Assembly: GCA_033297075.1 (NCBI GenBank) | Contig: MU858148.1 | Location: 1-64,000, forward strand | DNA from: Rhypophila decipiens | Taxonomy: Eukaryota; Ascomycota; Sordariomycetes; Sordariales; Naviculisporaceae | DNA: 64,000 bases | Direction of reading: 5' to 3' | Part shown: positions 35,408-46,375 of the stretch, piece by piece | Position numbering within the stretch: the stretch's first letter is position 1 | Layout: each line of letters opens with the position of its first letter | Translations under genes and position numbers: made by a program | The notes under the pieces: model-generated | Told to the model about the DNA's origin: nothing | The model's database searches: none | What the model saw: only the letters and a program-made list of their open reading frames with translations

Positions 35408-36113
35408 TCATTTCGACGAAGAACCCTCACCGCCCGTGGTATCCCCAGCCCTCAGCGTAAAATTGACATCCTCCTCCTCCTCATCTCCCTCCTTCCCCTT
35501 CCCATTCCCATCCAAGCTCACCCCCTGCGCAGCACTCTTCAAGCCCTCAGCACTATTCTCCTCCTCCAGCCCGCCGCTCTGAGCAAGGAAATAGTCCACC
35601 ACGTCAAACTTCTCCCCAAAGCTAGCAAGATCCAGGGGCACGTAGTTCTTGTCGTTCGCCAGGGCAGGAGATGCCCCCTCGGCCATGAGAAACTTGACCA
35701 CCTCGAGAAAGCCACCCAGGCTGGCCCAGTGCAGGCCTGTGTTGCCGAATTCATTGCCTGCGTCGAGAAAGGCTTGCTTCTCTTGTTTGTTGGGGCGGTT
35801 TCGGAATTGGGCGAGCATGTATTTGATTGTTTCTTTACGTACATCAAGCGGTCAGTGAGAGATTCCTGAGTTTTTGGTAAAAAGGTGAGCTAGATGAGTG
35901 AAAAAGAGACAAACCTAAATGTCCATTTCCCGTTGCCATGTGCAGACAAGTCGACTTCTTGTCATCCCGGGCACTGCTCAGGATCTCGGCGGTTGAGACC
36001 TTCTCCCTCTCGGCGAGGGCGGTCAGGGTGCTGGCCAGTTCTTCTTGATCGCCTGTGCGGGCAAAGTAGAGGAGGTCGTCGATCTCGTCTTCGGTTAATT
36101 GCGGAGGAGCCAT
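35408..36113 (-). CDS. Ankyrin-repeat protein, Yar1-like
   Basis: Exons on the minus strand are 36113-35915 and 35832-35408; 207 residues, close to yeast Yar1. The N-terminus MAPPQLTEDEIDDLLYFARTG starts the ankyrin stack, with clear units CLHMATGNGHL and FGNTGLHWASLGGFLEVVKFLMAEGASPALAN, then VPLDLASFGEKFDVVDYFLAQSGG. The tail is acidic (GDEEEEDVNF). Yar1 chaperones ribosomal protein uS3 (Rps3) on its way to pre-40S particles; this role is inferred by similarity of size, layout and acidic tail. Other small ankyrin proteins are possible. The coding strand is C-rich at the 5' end and G-rich toward the 3' end. Confidence 0.8.
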
Positions 36114-37372
36114 TTTGTTCTTGTGTGGTGACTGTCTGTCTGCTGGAGTTGCTTCCTGCTGTCTCTAGACCCAGAGAGGATGGTTTTTTTGCTTCAGCCG
36201 TCTGCTTCCCGATGTGGTCAAGGTTTATTCACTGGGTTCTGTGAAATTTTTATCGGCGTCGTTGTGGTGGTGGTTGTGCTTCGTCTGACATCACTGGCAC
36301 TCGATTGGGCGGCAGCTTTTTCCCTCCGCAGAATTTTTTGGAGTTTTGGTGGACCCAGACAGTGCGGGGCTCAAGTGCGGGAGGCGTTTTGACACGGTGA
36401 GCCCCTTTTCTCTTACACCTGTAACCTGGCAACCTCACTCGTATAGTACCACGGACTGTAAATAATGCGGTCAGTAATTGGGACTCTTCTCATTTCACAT
36501 ATAGAGCGGTTGATGTTGTCAGCGTTACATGAAACCCCTTATATAACAGATGGCCTCGACTATCAGTTCAGGATTCCGCAGAAGCCGAGTCAAGTATGGG
36601 CCCCTTTTTGGCTTGGATTGAAATATTCTCGGCTCCACTGATTTGAGAAGGCCTTAAACTTGGTGGGGTTTTTCTCCTTGAGGTACTTGAACAACTATAA
36701 AGCGGTAGCAATGAAGATGTTCTCGGCTGTAGTGTAATACTAGGGTTAGGGTTCTGTGTGCGGATGTACTTGTTTAGGCAATTCAGGTTGGTTCTAAACT
36801 GACAGTGTTTTCAGCCTCTGTGAATTGGGTTGTTCTCGGGTAATTTGACCTTACTTCTGAAGGGATCCAAAGCTAAAGCCAGACATGGATGGGAGGACAA
36901 TTCATGGGACCTTGAACAAGGCGACTATGATGGATGGTCATGATGGATGGATCCTGTTATTTGGAGATCCGAGGAGTTGTTCACGACGATGTTGAGAATC
37001 ATAGAGCAAGCTCAGTAGCCAGTGCTATAAGCTGAATGTAATCAAGCTGCAATACACAATCAATGACCATAAAGTAAGACCCTGTACAAGAGAGGCAATA
37101 ATATGTTCACTAGGTATCCCTATATACTAGTAAGTAAGCCTCCTTGCTGCTGCTACCAGTGCCGCTATGGATGGTGTGCGGCAGACAACAAATTCCCTCT
37201 CCCCCTAGGCACACTTGTGGGTGCAGAGCCGAACCATGATAGTAGGGCGGAACACGGGCATCGTAAGCATCGCCTTTTTGACCAACGGATGATGTGGAAT
37301 GTATCGATACACTTGCCGGAACGCAGGGCTTCCCAGCCCCAGCATTAAATCACACCATTCACGGACGCCGTT
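36114..37372. other. Intergenic
   Basis: 1.26 kb upstream of the Yar1-like gene and downstream of the 2EXR gene. AT-rich in the middle; no gene or RNA is supported. Confidence 0.55.
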
Positions 37373-38383
37373 TTACACCCCGACCTGCTCCAAGAATTCC
37401 ATGACATTGAAGAAGCGGCCGTGCTTTGGGGAGAGTGTGCCGTAGAGGTACCTGTATTCAAGAAAGTGCACCCAGTCTTCGACTTTGCTCAGGAAACTCT
37501 CGCTGAGCTTGTAGTCAACCTCGTCCTCGGTATCCAACCGGATCTCGTTTTCACCACTGCTTAGTCCAAGTATCTCGCGAAAATCGCACCATACATCATT
37601 GACTGGGGGGTTTCTCATTTCGTCGTGTCCTTTGTAAAGCCTGAAGAAAGCCACGATAGTCTCGAGATCCGTAGGGTCTACCAGCTGAATCGGCGCTTCA
37701 CAGAGGAGCCCAAACAGGCCGGATTGCCGGGCGACCTGGAGCGGGATGTGAATGTTGATCGTTGTGATGACGACCCGGCATTGTCCCCTGCAAAGGAGTG
37801 ATAATTCTGCAATATTGTCCGCCGTACCTGGTCCACTTAAAGGGCTTCGAGGGTCGTGGTAATAACCCCCATCAAAGAGGAGGTCAGTCATGATTGACGG
37901 GCGTTTGTCGAGGTCATTCGCGTAGCCTTCGTCTACGAGAAATACAAACTCCGAGAGTGGGTTCGGTTGGTCCGTGTATTTGGTCCAGTTAAGGTGCAAG
38001 ATGTCGCGGTCGGGTTGGAACCAAGCGTTTGCGCGGCCAGACCAGTCAGGGGGGCTGAAGTCTCGATAGCTTCTCTTGAGCTCGTTAACATAGAGGTCGT
38101 CCATTCTGAACCCATTCTCGAGGGCAATTTCGCGCGATTCGTAGCACACCTGAGCGATGAGCGGCGGAGCTTGGATGACGCTGGTTGCGTACACGAGCCT
38201 GCAATTGCTGATTTTACCTGTCAAGGGGTCTTTCGTATAGAGAGCCCTCTGTGGTGGCCTGTCAAGCTCAGTGACGCGACCAGGCAAGCACAGCTTCCAG
38301 ATCTTGATGCGGATCTCGGCGGGTAGGCGACGGAACTTGGGAAATGCGGCCGGACTGGCGGCAGTGGCCTGTAGATCGTCCAT
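37373..38383 (-). CDS. 2EXR domain-containing protein
   Basis: The open frame is 438 codons from 38689, but the domain starts just after the Met at 38383 (MDDLQATAASPAAFPKFRRLPAEIRIKIWKL), and the sequence before it is low in protein character, so the 336-residue form is preferred. The block FPKFRRLPAEIRIKIWKLCLPGRV is the 2EXR (F-box-like) signature, followed by IAQVCYESREIALENGF and PDRDILHLNW, which are also typical. The family is very large in moulds; roles are unknown and an adaptor function is guesswork. No introns. Confidence 0.85.
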   Translation of the reverse strand: MDDLQATAASPAAFPKFRRLPAEIRIKIWKLCLPGRVTELDRPPQRALYTKDPLTGKISNCRLVYATSVIQAPPLIAQVCYESREIALENGFRMDDLYVNELKRSYRDFSPPDWSGRANAWFQPDRDILHLNWTKYTDQPNPLSEFVFLVDEGYANDLDKRPSIMTDLLFDGGYYHDPRSPLSGPGTADNIAELSLLCRGQCRVVITTINIHIPLQVARQSGLFGLLCEAPIQLVDPTDLETIVAFFRLYKGHDEMRNPPVNDVWCDFREILGLSSGENEIRLDTEDEVDYKLSESFLSKVEDWVHFLEYRYLYGTLSPKHGRFFNVMEFLEQVGV

Positions 38384-39881
38384 GTCGTGGTGTCCTCTTA
38401 GTGAAAGCCGTTGGTGATTTTGCGTGGTTCTGGTCAAGTGGCTTTTGTTGGTGGATCGGTGTTTGAAAATTCTCACCGCTCTAGATTCCAAGTCACCAGG
38501 TATTTGTAGTTGTTGAAGTTGACTGGTCGGCTGGGCAGCTGGCTGCAATTCCCACGGGTACCTTAGCCCCACCAGCCTCAATGTACGTTGTTGGGACGAT
38601 CCAGTATTCCCAATCTTCTGATTGTAAGCTCCTTCGTTCCCAGGGAAGATGTTGTGGGGGCACACAATAAAGGGAAAGGTCTCTAACAAGAGGAAGTCTT
38701 GCGATTAAAGACCCTGATCAACATGCAGCACTGAATCAACGGCCGTCTTAGTCACGCGTGTTAAAGAAAAATCAAAACAGGCCAAATCAAAGATTCGAAG
38801 ATGACTTCTCTCACTAAGTTATACAGCTGTATTTCACTTGTAAAAACACATAACTTACAAATACAGCTTTCCTATGATAAGCTACAGAGCATGTGTAGTA
38901 CCGTTCTGTCTCCCGTAGATAGTGTAATGTAATTATGACGACTCTCATAAGCTACAATACTGATTGAGCTTGCTAAGTCACTCAATGTTCTACATTTCGG
39001 TGGCTGTTACAGCTCGGCTGTCACGGCGAGACGTAATAACACAAGCGATAGTGCCCTATTGAAATCACTTTATAAGATACAATTATAAAGCTGGTATGCA
39101 ACTTGGAATTGGGCATCCTTTTTAAAGTAAATAGTTCTGGATGCCCAGATTCGTCACAGTGGCTATTTGGCCTAGCCATCGTAGCCTCAAGATCACACGG
39201 ATCAACATTTTTTACCACTCGTCACAACACCCAATGGGCCAATGCGGTGTATTGCGTAGTACAATTGAGGTTCACTCTCATGTAGTAATTGTTCATCCCA
39301 TGACCATCTCATCGACGCTATCCATTAATTAGGGGCTATTGTTCCTGATTCTTAAATGTTGGTTCGAATTCATAACGTTAAGAGGTTTTACCTAGGTCTT
39401 AAATTGTTACCTGTTGATAACAGGGGTACAAGCAAATCTCAGGAATAAACAAGTCTAGCCAAATAAGCTAACCAGAAATTTGATTTGATTTACGGAGTAA
39501 CTTGGACTTGCTTATTTGTGTTATCCCAACTCATTCCAAAAACTATTTCTGCATGGGGATCCTGGACAGCAGGTTGCTCTTGAATATACAGTACCCAGAT
39601 TGAACGAAACAAGAGACCCCAAGACGATGATATTTTGGTCACGCGACACGAGTTCATAACCTCAACCGGCATTGTGCCACTGATGTCAAACCGCCCCTGC
39701 CAAGGGCTGACGTCCTGAGACCTTCAGGTGGGGCGCCAAGCCTCAACGGCGTCGATCAAGGCAATCGCCTTGTCATGACGTCACAAGGTCTAGGCGTGTT
39801 CTTTCCTATAAAACCAAGCCCAGCTCAGCTAAGAAGGAAGTGTTCTGTTCGGCACACCATAACCGAATAGTGGGAACAATC
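38384..39881. other. AT-rich intergenic region with a small hairpin
   Basis: About 38750-39500 is AT-rich and lacks a convincing frame. A perfect 9-bp inverted repeat is listed separately. A 60-codon minus-strand frame at 39490-39672 is not supported. Confidence 0.5.
39110..39147. repeat. Perfect inverted repeat, 9-bp arms
   Basis: TGGGCATCC at 39110-39118 and its exact complement GGATGCCCA at 39139-39147 flank a 20-base AT-rich loop. It could form a hairpin; no link to a gene is evident. Confidence 0.6.
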
Positions 39882-41473
39882 ATGTCGGGCAACACAGTCT
39901 CTAGCATCGTGGTCCCGTTCTTGGGAGCCATCCAGGCGTCCATCTCAGCACTCTTGACCATCGGAGTTGGTGTGGCTGCAGCCCAATGGGGTCTCCTTAA
40001 CAACGAATCCTCCAAGCACATTTCTCGTGTCTGTGTCAAGGTCTTCTTGCCTTTTCTGTTGATTGCCAACTTGGGTGAGCAATTGGAGCTGGACACCGTG
40101 CAGCTGTACGTTCCTATTTTGAGTAAGTTACCCCTGCCGATCATTTCTCTGTGTTGCACCAAAGGATAAATAAGCTCACCACCATTTTCTCCATGGAACA
40201 GTCTGGGCCTTATCATACACTCTGCTGTCGCTTCTTGTCGGAAAGGCAGCTTCTTACATCTTCAAACTGCCACCATGGACCATCCCGGCTGTTGCATTCA
40301 ACAATTCAACCTCGCTGCCCCTGCTTCTCCTCCAGTCGCTCAAGACTTCGGGCATACTATCGTCACTTGTCGGTGAGAACGAGTATGAGTCGGCCATCGA
40401 ACGTGCCAAGTCTTTCTTCCTTATGTGTGCCGTCGTGAGCAACACCCTAAGTCTCGGCCAAGGCGGGAAGCATCTCAAAGGATTCGAGGAGGATGTCCCC
40501 GATGACGTCATAGAACGCATGAAGCAGCTCGCCAATGATGCCGGCGACAGGGCTGGCGATGTGTGGGAAGCGGCCACGGGCGATGAAGAGAATGGCAACG
40601 GTCGGAATTCTGATGCGGAGTCTGACGATGGCGAACAAGAGGAGGATCCCAGCGAGCAGACCTCGCTACTTCCCCATCGAGTATTCAGCTTTGCCAAGCG
40701 TACGAATCGTCGTATCAATGGGTTCGGAAACCGGATGTATAACTCCCTCCCCAAGCCTCTTCAGAGCTTTGTCGACTGGATTTCGCCCTTCCTTAATCCG
40801 GCGCTGCTTGGCGCTGTGATTGGCGCGATCATTGGATTGACCCCGCCGCTTCAGCGTCTCTTTTTCAACCAGACGGATGAAGGTGGTTATCTCAACGCTT
40901 GGCTTACCACCCCGATCAAGAATGTCGGCGAGCTATTTGTGACGCTGCAAGTCCTGGTGGTTGGAGTAAAGCTCAGCCTGAGTCTACGGAAGCTCAAGGA
41001 GGGCCATGAAGAGGCTGGGGATGTCCCTTGGAGGGCGATTGTTTTTGTGACAATGTGGAGATTCATCATCCTGCCAGCGTAAGTCTACCAGGACCTTATG
41101 CCGCTGATCAAATTGCTGACTTGTTGATTCCCCAGTCTCGCCGTCCCATTCATCTGGGCGCTGGCGTCATACTCGCCAGTCCTGTTCAACGACCCCATCT
41201 TGTGGTTTGCCATGATGATGATGCCCGCTGGTCCTCCGGCCATGCGTCTTCTTGCCCTCGCAGATGTGAATAACGCAGGAGAGGCGGTCAAGATGTCGGT
41301 TGCGAGGTTTTTGACCGTAAGTTCACTCTGTCATGTCCCAAACCGTACTGCAGATAACCACGGTTCTGACATTCCTCGCACAGATCCTCTACGGCCTTAC
41401 GCCGCTGATCGCGTTTACCGTCGTTGGAGCGTTGAAGGCTGCCGAGTCGGCCAAAAATATGAAGAATGCGTAG
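39882..41473 (+). CDS. Auxin efflux carrier family (PIN-like) membrane transporter
   Basis: Exons 39882-40122, 40202-41078, 41136-41316 and 41384-41473; 1389 nt, 462 residues. Five hydrophobic helices come first (SALLTIGVGVAAAQWGLL; VCVKVFLPFLLIANLG; VAFNNSTSLPLLLLQSL), then an acidic cytosolic loop (DEENGNGRNSDAESDDGEQEEDP), then a second set of helices ending LYGLTPLIAFTVVGALKAAE. The NNSTSLPLLL and FLPFLLIANL blocks are typical of the fungal Mem_trans family, to which ER-resident PIN-like proteins belong. Transport of small organic acids or lipids is inferred; the substrate is unknown. Confidence 0.9.
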
Positions 41474-42044
41474 CTGATGGCGTTATGATGAAATATCCCA
41501 AATTTACTAGAATTGGGGCCTGAGAAGGCAAAGATAGACAAAAGCGGTCTATTTAAGCGTGTAATTATTAGCAATAAGCAATAGAGGTGATATTTCCCGT
41601 CAATCTTCCACAAGAGGTGAAGGGTTTATAGAAGATTCGGCACCCGTATGACAGCTCGAAGTCCTTTTTCTTTGGAGACAAGGCAGAGCAATGGGTATCA
41701 ACCTATCAGGCACTTGGAATCTCAAAAGTCACTGTATGTGAACGAACAACAAACTGAAATAGGGGTAAGTGAGATACAAGGGGGCACGTGACATCTGGAA
41801 CCAAGTGGAGCTGTCGGACTCTCCTTGCTGCCGATCTCACCGCTTTTGTGACCCGAGACAAAACACACACAACCTCGGTTCACTCTTATTCCTATTTCAT
41901 TCGCGAGGACGACGACGACAACCAAACCTTCAGCTACGAAAGAAAGCAGTAAAAACACCATAAGAATCTGAACTATAAAACTGTTGTTTTATCCATACAA
42001 TCAAGCGAAAGCAACACAAAAATAACTCGCTACTAGCTGCCGAC
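41474..42044. other. Intergenic: promoter of the thioesterase gene
   Basis: No gene is seen. Short frames lack protein character. Confidence 0.5.
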
Positions 42045-42572
42045 ATGTCCTCCTCCGAAGCCGCCGCTCCTCCGGGCTCGCCGCCTTCATCAACCACGAT
42101 TACTTCAGACCCAACAATCCTATCCCACCTCCAAAACTACCACGCAACAAGATGCACGCAATCACCAATCTACACCTTTCTCCTCGGGCCCCCCTCATCC
42201 CCGCTATTTAAATTCACTCACGCATCCAAAGGCCTTTTCCTAGCCCGCATGGTTTTAAAAGAGGAACACCTCAACGTGGCGGGAGGAATCCACGGCTCTG
42301 TCTCGGCAACGATTGTAGATTGGGCGGGGGGGTTAGCTGTCGCGTCTTACGATTTGAGAAATAGCACGGGAGTGAGCGTGGATATCAACGTCTCGTATTT
42401 GAGCAGCGCTAAATTGGGAGACGAGGTTGAGATTGAAGGCAAGGTTGAGAAGGTGGGGAGTACCCTTGCTTTTACCGAGGTTAGGATTTGGAAGGTTGAG
42501 GAGGGGAAACGGGGGAGGATGGTTATTTCGGGACGGCATACCAAGTATGTCAAGGGGAGTGCTCCCAAGTGA
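42045..42572 (+). CDS. Hotdog-fold acyl-CoA thioesterase (ACOT13/PaaI-like)
   Basis: An intronless 175-residue protein. The hotdog core is plain: LNVAGGIHGSVSATIVDWAGGLAVASYD (the helix with the family's H-G and D residues), TGVSVDINVSYLSSAKLGDEVEIEGKVEKVG and GRMVISGRHTKYVKG. The family hydrolyses medium- and long-chain acyl-CoA to free acid and CoA. The N-terminal 40 residues are Ser/Pro-rich without a clear mitochondrial signal. The coding strand switches sharply from C-rich to G-rich near 42300. Confidence 0.88.
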   Translation: MSSSEAAAPPGSPPSSTTITSDPTILSHLQNYHATRCTQSPIYTFLLGPPSSPLFKFTHASKGLFLARMVLKEEHLNVAGGIHGSVSATIVDWAGGLAVASYDLRNSTGVSVDINVSYLSSAKLGDEVEIEGKVEKVGSTLAFTEVRIWKVEEGKRGRMVISGRHTKYVKGSAPK

Positions 42573-43060
42573 GCTAGCTGCTGGAGGAGGGCTGAGAGGT
42601 GAAAGGGGGAGCAGGAGCTGTGGTTGACTGAGATCATGGGAAAGAAGGATGGATTTCTTTTGGTCCCGGCGCATGAGGACTGGATGTTGCTCGAGATAGA
42701 GACGACGAGGTTACTATCATTGATGATAGGATAATACGGATTGGCAGTGGAACAATCATAAGTCATAAGCTAGAGTGGAATAATACAATCCACCGAGACA
42801 AACTAGTCTCCGCCCATTCGCATATAGCTGACATGATCGAGGGTTCCAGACAGACTCCGAGCTGTAGCTTTCCTCTCGAGATGAAAGCCCCAAAGAGAAA
42901 CACCAAAGACTTTATCCAGTCACCTTTACTCATTACTCATCGTACGTTTTTTACAGCCTCGTTGTCATATATCGAGTTGAACCTCATGCCCTCTTTCTTT
43001 GCTCCAACAGATATCAAGAACCCTACAAAACATTTCTTAGTCTTCTGTTACTTGCCACCG
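42573..43060. other. Short convergent intergenic region
   Basis: Lies between the ends of the thioesterase gene and the membrane protein gene; expected 3' UTRs only. Confidence 0.5.
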
Positions 43061-45052
43061 CTAACCACTGTTTCGGCTCTCGCCAACAGGTTCAATCTCT
43101 GGCCTACTCGACATTCGCCTGCCTGTGGTCTGCCATCTTCCCGGGCCCTGACCACCACTCCCAGCGGTCCCCATCTCAGTTCCTGAAAAGGTACTCGCCT
43201 TCTTTAGGCCACCAGGACGAGGCTGATTCCCTCCATGAGCCTGTCCGATCAACGACGTCGAAGACTCTCTAAACGTACCGCTCCGACTCGTCAAGGTCTT
43301 CCTCAGTCCATACCCAAGTGGCGCACCAGGTCCTCCAAGACCAGACCTCATGCTCGCTGACCTCGATGGCGAGGCTACCCCGGAACAAGTCGTCGTCACA
43401 GTCTCGACCTTGCTCAAGATCTGTTTGAGGGTGGTATCAGGCGGGAGTTGCCTCAGTTCTTGAGCATCCACCAGCGCCGTGACAGTCTCCAACGGAGACA
43501 ACGTCACGCTCCGACGAAGACGCCACCATCCCCACATGAGACAGGTTACCAGCGCCAAGGCCAGCAACATGGCTACGATGCCTGCGCCCAGGTAGCCTGG
43601 ATCGATAACAAAGACCGAAACAGGCGTTACCCGTCTAGCCTCGAACCTCTTTCGATCAGGCGACACCTCGCCCTGGGGAGGAGGCTGGCCGATGAGACTC
43701 GTGCCGTTCATGCCGATCTGAAGGGCAGAGCGAAACATGAACTCGTGCATGTAATTCAGGACATAAGTGGTTGGATCAGCCCATGTGAGGGCGCATTTTC
43801 TCGTGGGGCCGTCGTCATTCTCGAAGTGGGGTGTTTGCACCTGTATGAACATGTCGGCGATGTTTGTATCAGGGCCTTGGTATCTTGTTCGTTCTATTTT
43901 CTCCTGGTAGGTCTTGTAAGACTCCGTCCAGAGAGGGTCTCCATAAGTTCCTGATAGTGCCCGCAGACCGGCTAGTGGACCACTTGGTGCTTGGTCCTTT
44001 CGATCGGGCAAGTCGAGGGGGTTCGCATAGGTGGATACGACGTGCATCTTGGTGAGTTCATCTGTTCGAAGAGATATCGCGGTGTTGGAGACTGTCACAG
44101 GGTACTCTACCACCCCGGCATCAATTTGGCAGGTTGTGACCACAACGGTGGCGATGCAACTGGTGTTCACGTCGGAGACGTACAGTGTTTTCAGTTCCAG
44201 GTACGGGTCACCTTTAGAGTTGGTCAGGCGGGTGGAGTTGATGGTAAAGACAGGTTCCTCATCGGTGGTGGTGGTAGCCATTGCCAATGTGTACTGCATG
44301 GTCGAACAGCGGTGGGCGAATCCCGCACCTTGGACATGACCGTAGCAGGTTCCGTTGCAGACATACTCGGGTTGGGTTGGGTCTAACCGGGTGTGCATGG
44401 TAAGGTTACGCTGAATGGCCTGTTGCTGAGGTATACCATTCATGAATCCGACCACGTTGTCATTCTCCAGTTTCCCAAACCATCCATCAGGGATGATCGT
44501 GGCCACATCCATATAGAGGGTCTGCATGCTCTCGTATTGTATCACGGACTGGTCAACAGAACGCTGGACTAGGGGGCCGCTGGCAAATTGAGTGACGTAG
44601 GCGATGGTGGCTAGGACGGCGACGGTGCGTGCCTCGGAGCCGGCGCGGAGGGCAGAGAGAAAGCCGAAGCCTCGGCCGTGGTCCCAGATGTAGTGAAGTT
44701 GGGAGAGATTCGCGTCGCGTGAGGCGTACAGCCAGAAGCGTACCGCAATACCCGTGGCCATGGCCGAGTTGAAGGCAATGTTTGAGACGGCGGCAATGAT
44801 GGCCAAGATGACAGGAGGCTGGATCGACCAGGAATCGGCAAACCTACCGTTGGCCACACCCACGACAACTGCCGATGCGATGGCACAGAGGACCATGGCC
44901 CCTAAGGAGGCGAGGCCGGTCCATGGGATGATTTGCATGAAAGACTTTTCCTCGGTGTTGTTCGCTTGTTCGACCGTGGCCTCGGACTTGGTCACGGTTG
45001 TCTCTGGCTTGGCTGCTGTGGCTTCCATTGTCGCTGGTGAAGTGTGCTCCAT
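43061..45052 (-). CDS. Large fungal membrane protein, DUF3176-like layout
   Basis: An intronless 663-residue protein. The N-terminal 37 residues are charged (MEHTSPATMEATAAKPE). Then come three helices (TGLASLGAMVLCAIASAVVVGVANG; PPVILAIIAAVSNIAFNSAMATGIAV; ARTVAVLATIAYVTQFASGPLVQRSV), with the motif LSQLHYIWDHGRGFGFLSAL between them. A long loop rich in N-x-T/S sites and paired Cys follows, likely lumenal or outside. A last helix (GAGIVAMLLALALVTCLMWGWW) precedes a Ser/Arg/Gly-rich cytosolic tail. This layout is shared by fungal proteins annotated DUF3176. Function is unknown. Confidence 0.8.
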   Translation of the reverse strand: MEHTSPATMEATAAKPETTVTKSEATVEQANNTEEKSFMQIIPWTGLASLGAMVLCAIASAVVVGVANGRFADSWSIQPPVILAIIAAVSNIAFNSAMATGIAVRFWLYASRDANLSQLHYIWDHGRGFGFLSALRAGSEARTVAVLATIAYVTQFASGPLVQRSVDQSVIQYESMQTLYMDVATIIPDGWFGKLENDNVVGFMNGIPQQQAIQRNLTMHTRLDPTQPEYVCNGTCYGHVQGAGFAHRCSTMQYTLAMATTTTDEEPVFTINSTRLTNSKGDPYLELKTLYVSDVNTSCIATVVVTTCQIDAGVVEYPVTVSNTAISLRTDELTKMHVVSTYANPLDLPDRKDQAPSGPLAGLRALSGTYGDPLWTESYKTYQEKIERTRYQGPDTNIADMFIQVQTPHFENDDGPTRKCALTWADPTTYVLNYMHEFMFRSALQIGMNGTSLIGQPPPQGEVSPDRKRFEARRVTPVSVFVIDPGYLGAGIVAMLLALALVTCLMWGWWRLRRSVTLSPLETVTALVDAQELRQLPPDTTLKQILSKVETVTTTCSGVASPSRSASMRSGLGGPGAPLGYGLRKTLTSRSGTFRESSTSLIGQAHGGNQPRPGGLKKASTFSGTEMGTAGSGGQGPGRWQTTGRRMSSRPEIEPVGESRNSG

Positions 45053-46375
45053 TTTGCTGTGGTTGACCGAGATTCTGCCGGGAACGTTATTCGCTATAGC
45101 TTGGACATGGAAGGAGCTGACGAGGAGGATGGAAACTTTCCTCGGGTGCGTGGGTCCGGGATTCTTTGGTCTTAATGTGGGACACTGCTCTTCTCTGAAT
45201 CAAGAATAAACCGATACGTGTTTAAGCAAGATGGCCAAATGTATAGATAAGAGGACGGCAATGGTGATATTTGCCTTGTGGCTGTGCTTGATATTGATCC
45301 ATGTATGTATGGCTTACCGACCACTAATACATTGAACTCGGTAACCCGTACGGAGGAATTGCTACCCATATCCAGCTCCTCGGTGAGTGTCACCATGTTT
45401 TGCTATGTGGTTGCGATTTCTCGCTGCATAGGGGCTTCCAGGGGCTTGGGGCGTAACAAACCGGTTCAACGACAAAATATCGACGTCTGATTTGTCCGTG
45501 GCACATTGTCATCTCCCGCGTGGAGGTGGGAACGTAGAGTTGCATTTAAGCGGTTTTTCAGCTCGAAGTAAAAATACCCTGCTCTTGCTTCAGTGTGTTT
45601 CATTCGATGGGTTATGTCTGCAGTCTTCAATGCCCTTGATTGGCTAACGGTTAATATAGCAACATACCTACCTCCCTACTTGGGGTATCGACTTCCTTCA
45701 CACCCATGGCGGTGGAAAATCCCTGCCAGGAATCGATTCCGCGGTTAGCTCAAGATCTGAGGAGGGGGTTGGTAAAAGTAAGAAAGCGGTCCAGACTCGA
45801 CATTTGCTCCGGCTCTTGGGTTTCTTCCCGAATTTATACACTACTCAATGTAGCATACAATGCGGCAGTGCTTCGTGTAACATGCCTGGGTTGATAAGGC
45901 TGGCGTCCGAATGTTACATGTGAAGCTCGCTTGACGCGCTTCATGAACTATCTTCGAGAGCGGCAGTCAGGCACACGACCAACAACAGCTCTTACCCTGG
46001 CTATGAGGTCATTTTGACCGAGTCCTTTTGTTGCTGCACTTTTTGGGTCAAGATTTGCATGTCGTTCTCAGGAGTCTGGAGGAACCGAAGCCATCGCCCG
46101 TCAAGCATATCCAATTCTTGCGAACCAGATGGATGTTGTTTCACGCTCAAGTCATAAGCAAAGTAATCTTGGAAGGGTATTTGTGTAAAATGTCTTAGTT
46201 TTTGGTATATGTCGTTCCATCATGCTGAGTCTAAACGAGCCCGTCGCTGCTCCTGTGCCAATGAGAGCTTGCTCTATGCGAGGTTAGTTCAAAAAAGTAG
46301 TAATAACAACCCAACACCCATCCTGACAGGTAGCGTGAATAAATCCTATCCTACAGCAGCCCAAAAGCTCCATCA
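45053..46375. other. Intergenic
   Basis: 1.3 kb spanning the membrane protein promoter and the SEN2 3' side. Nothing coding is supported. Confidence 0.55.

Noticed and set aside
35252..35869. 205-codon plus-strand frame opposite the Yar1-like gene
   Set aside because: Antisense shadow of ankyrin exons; Leu/Pro/Ser runs come from the acidic tail codons of the real gene.
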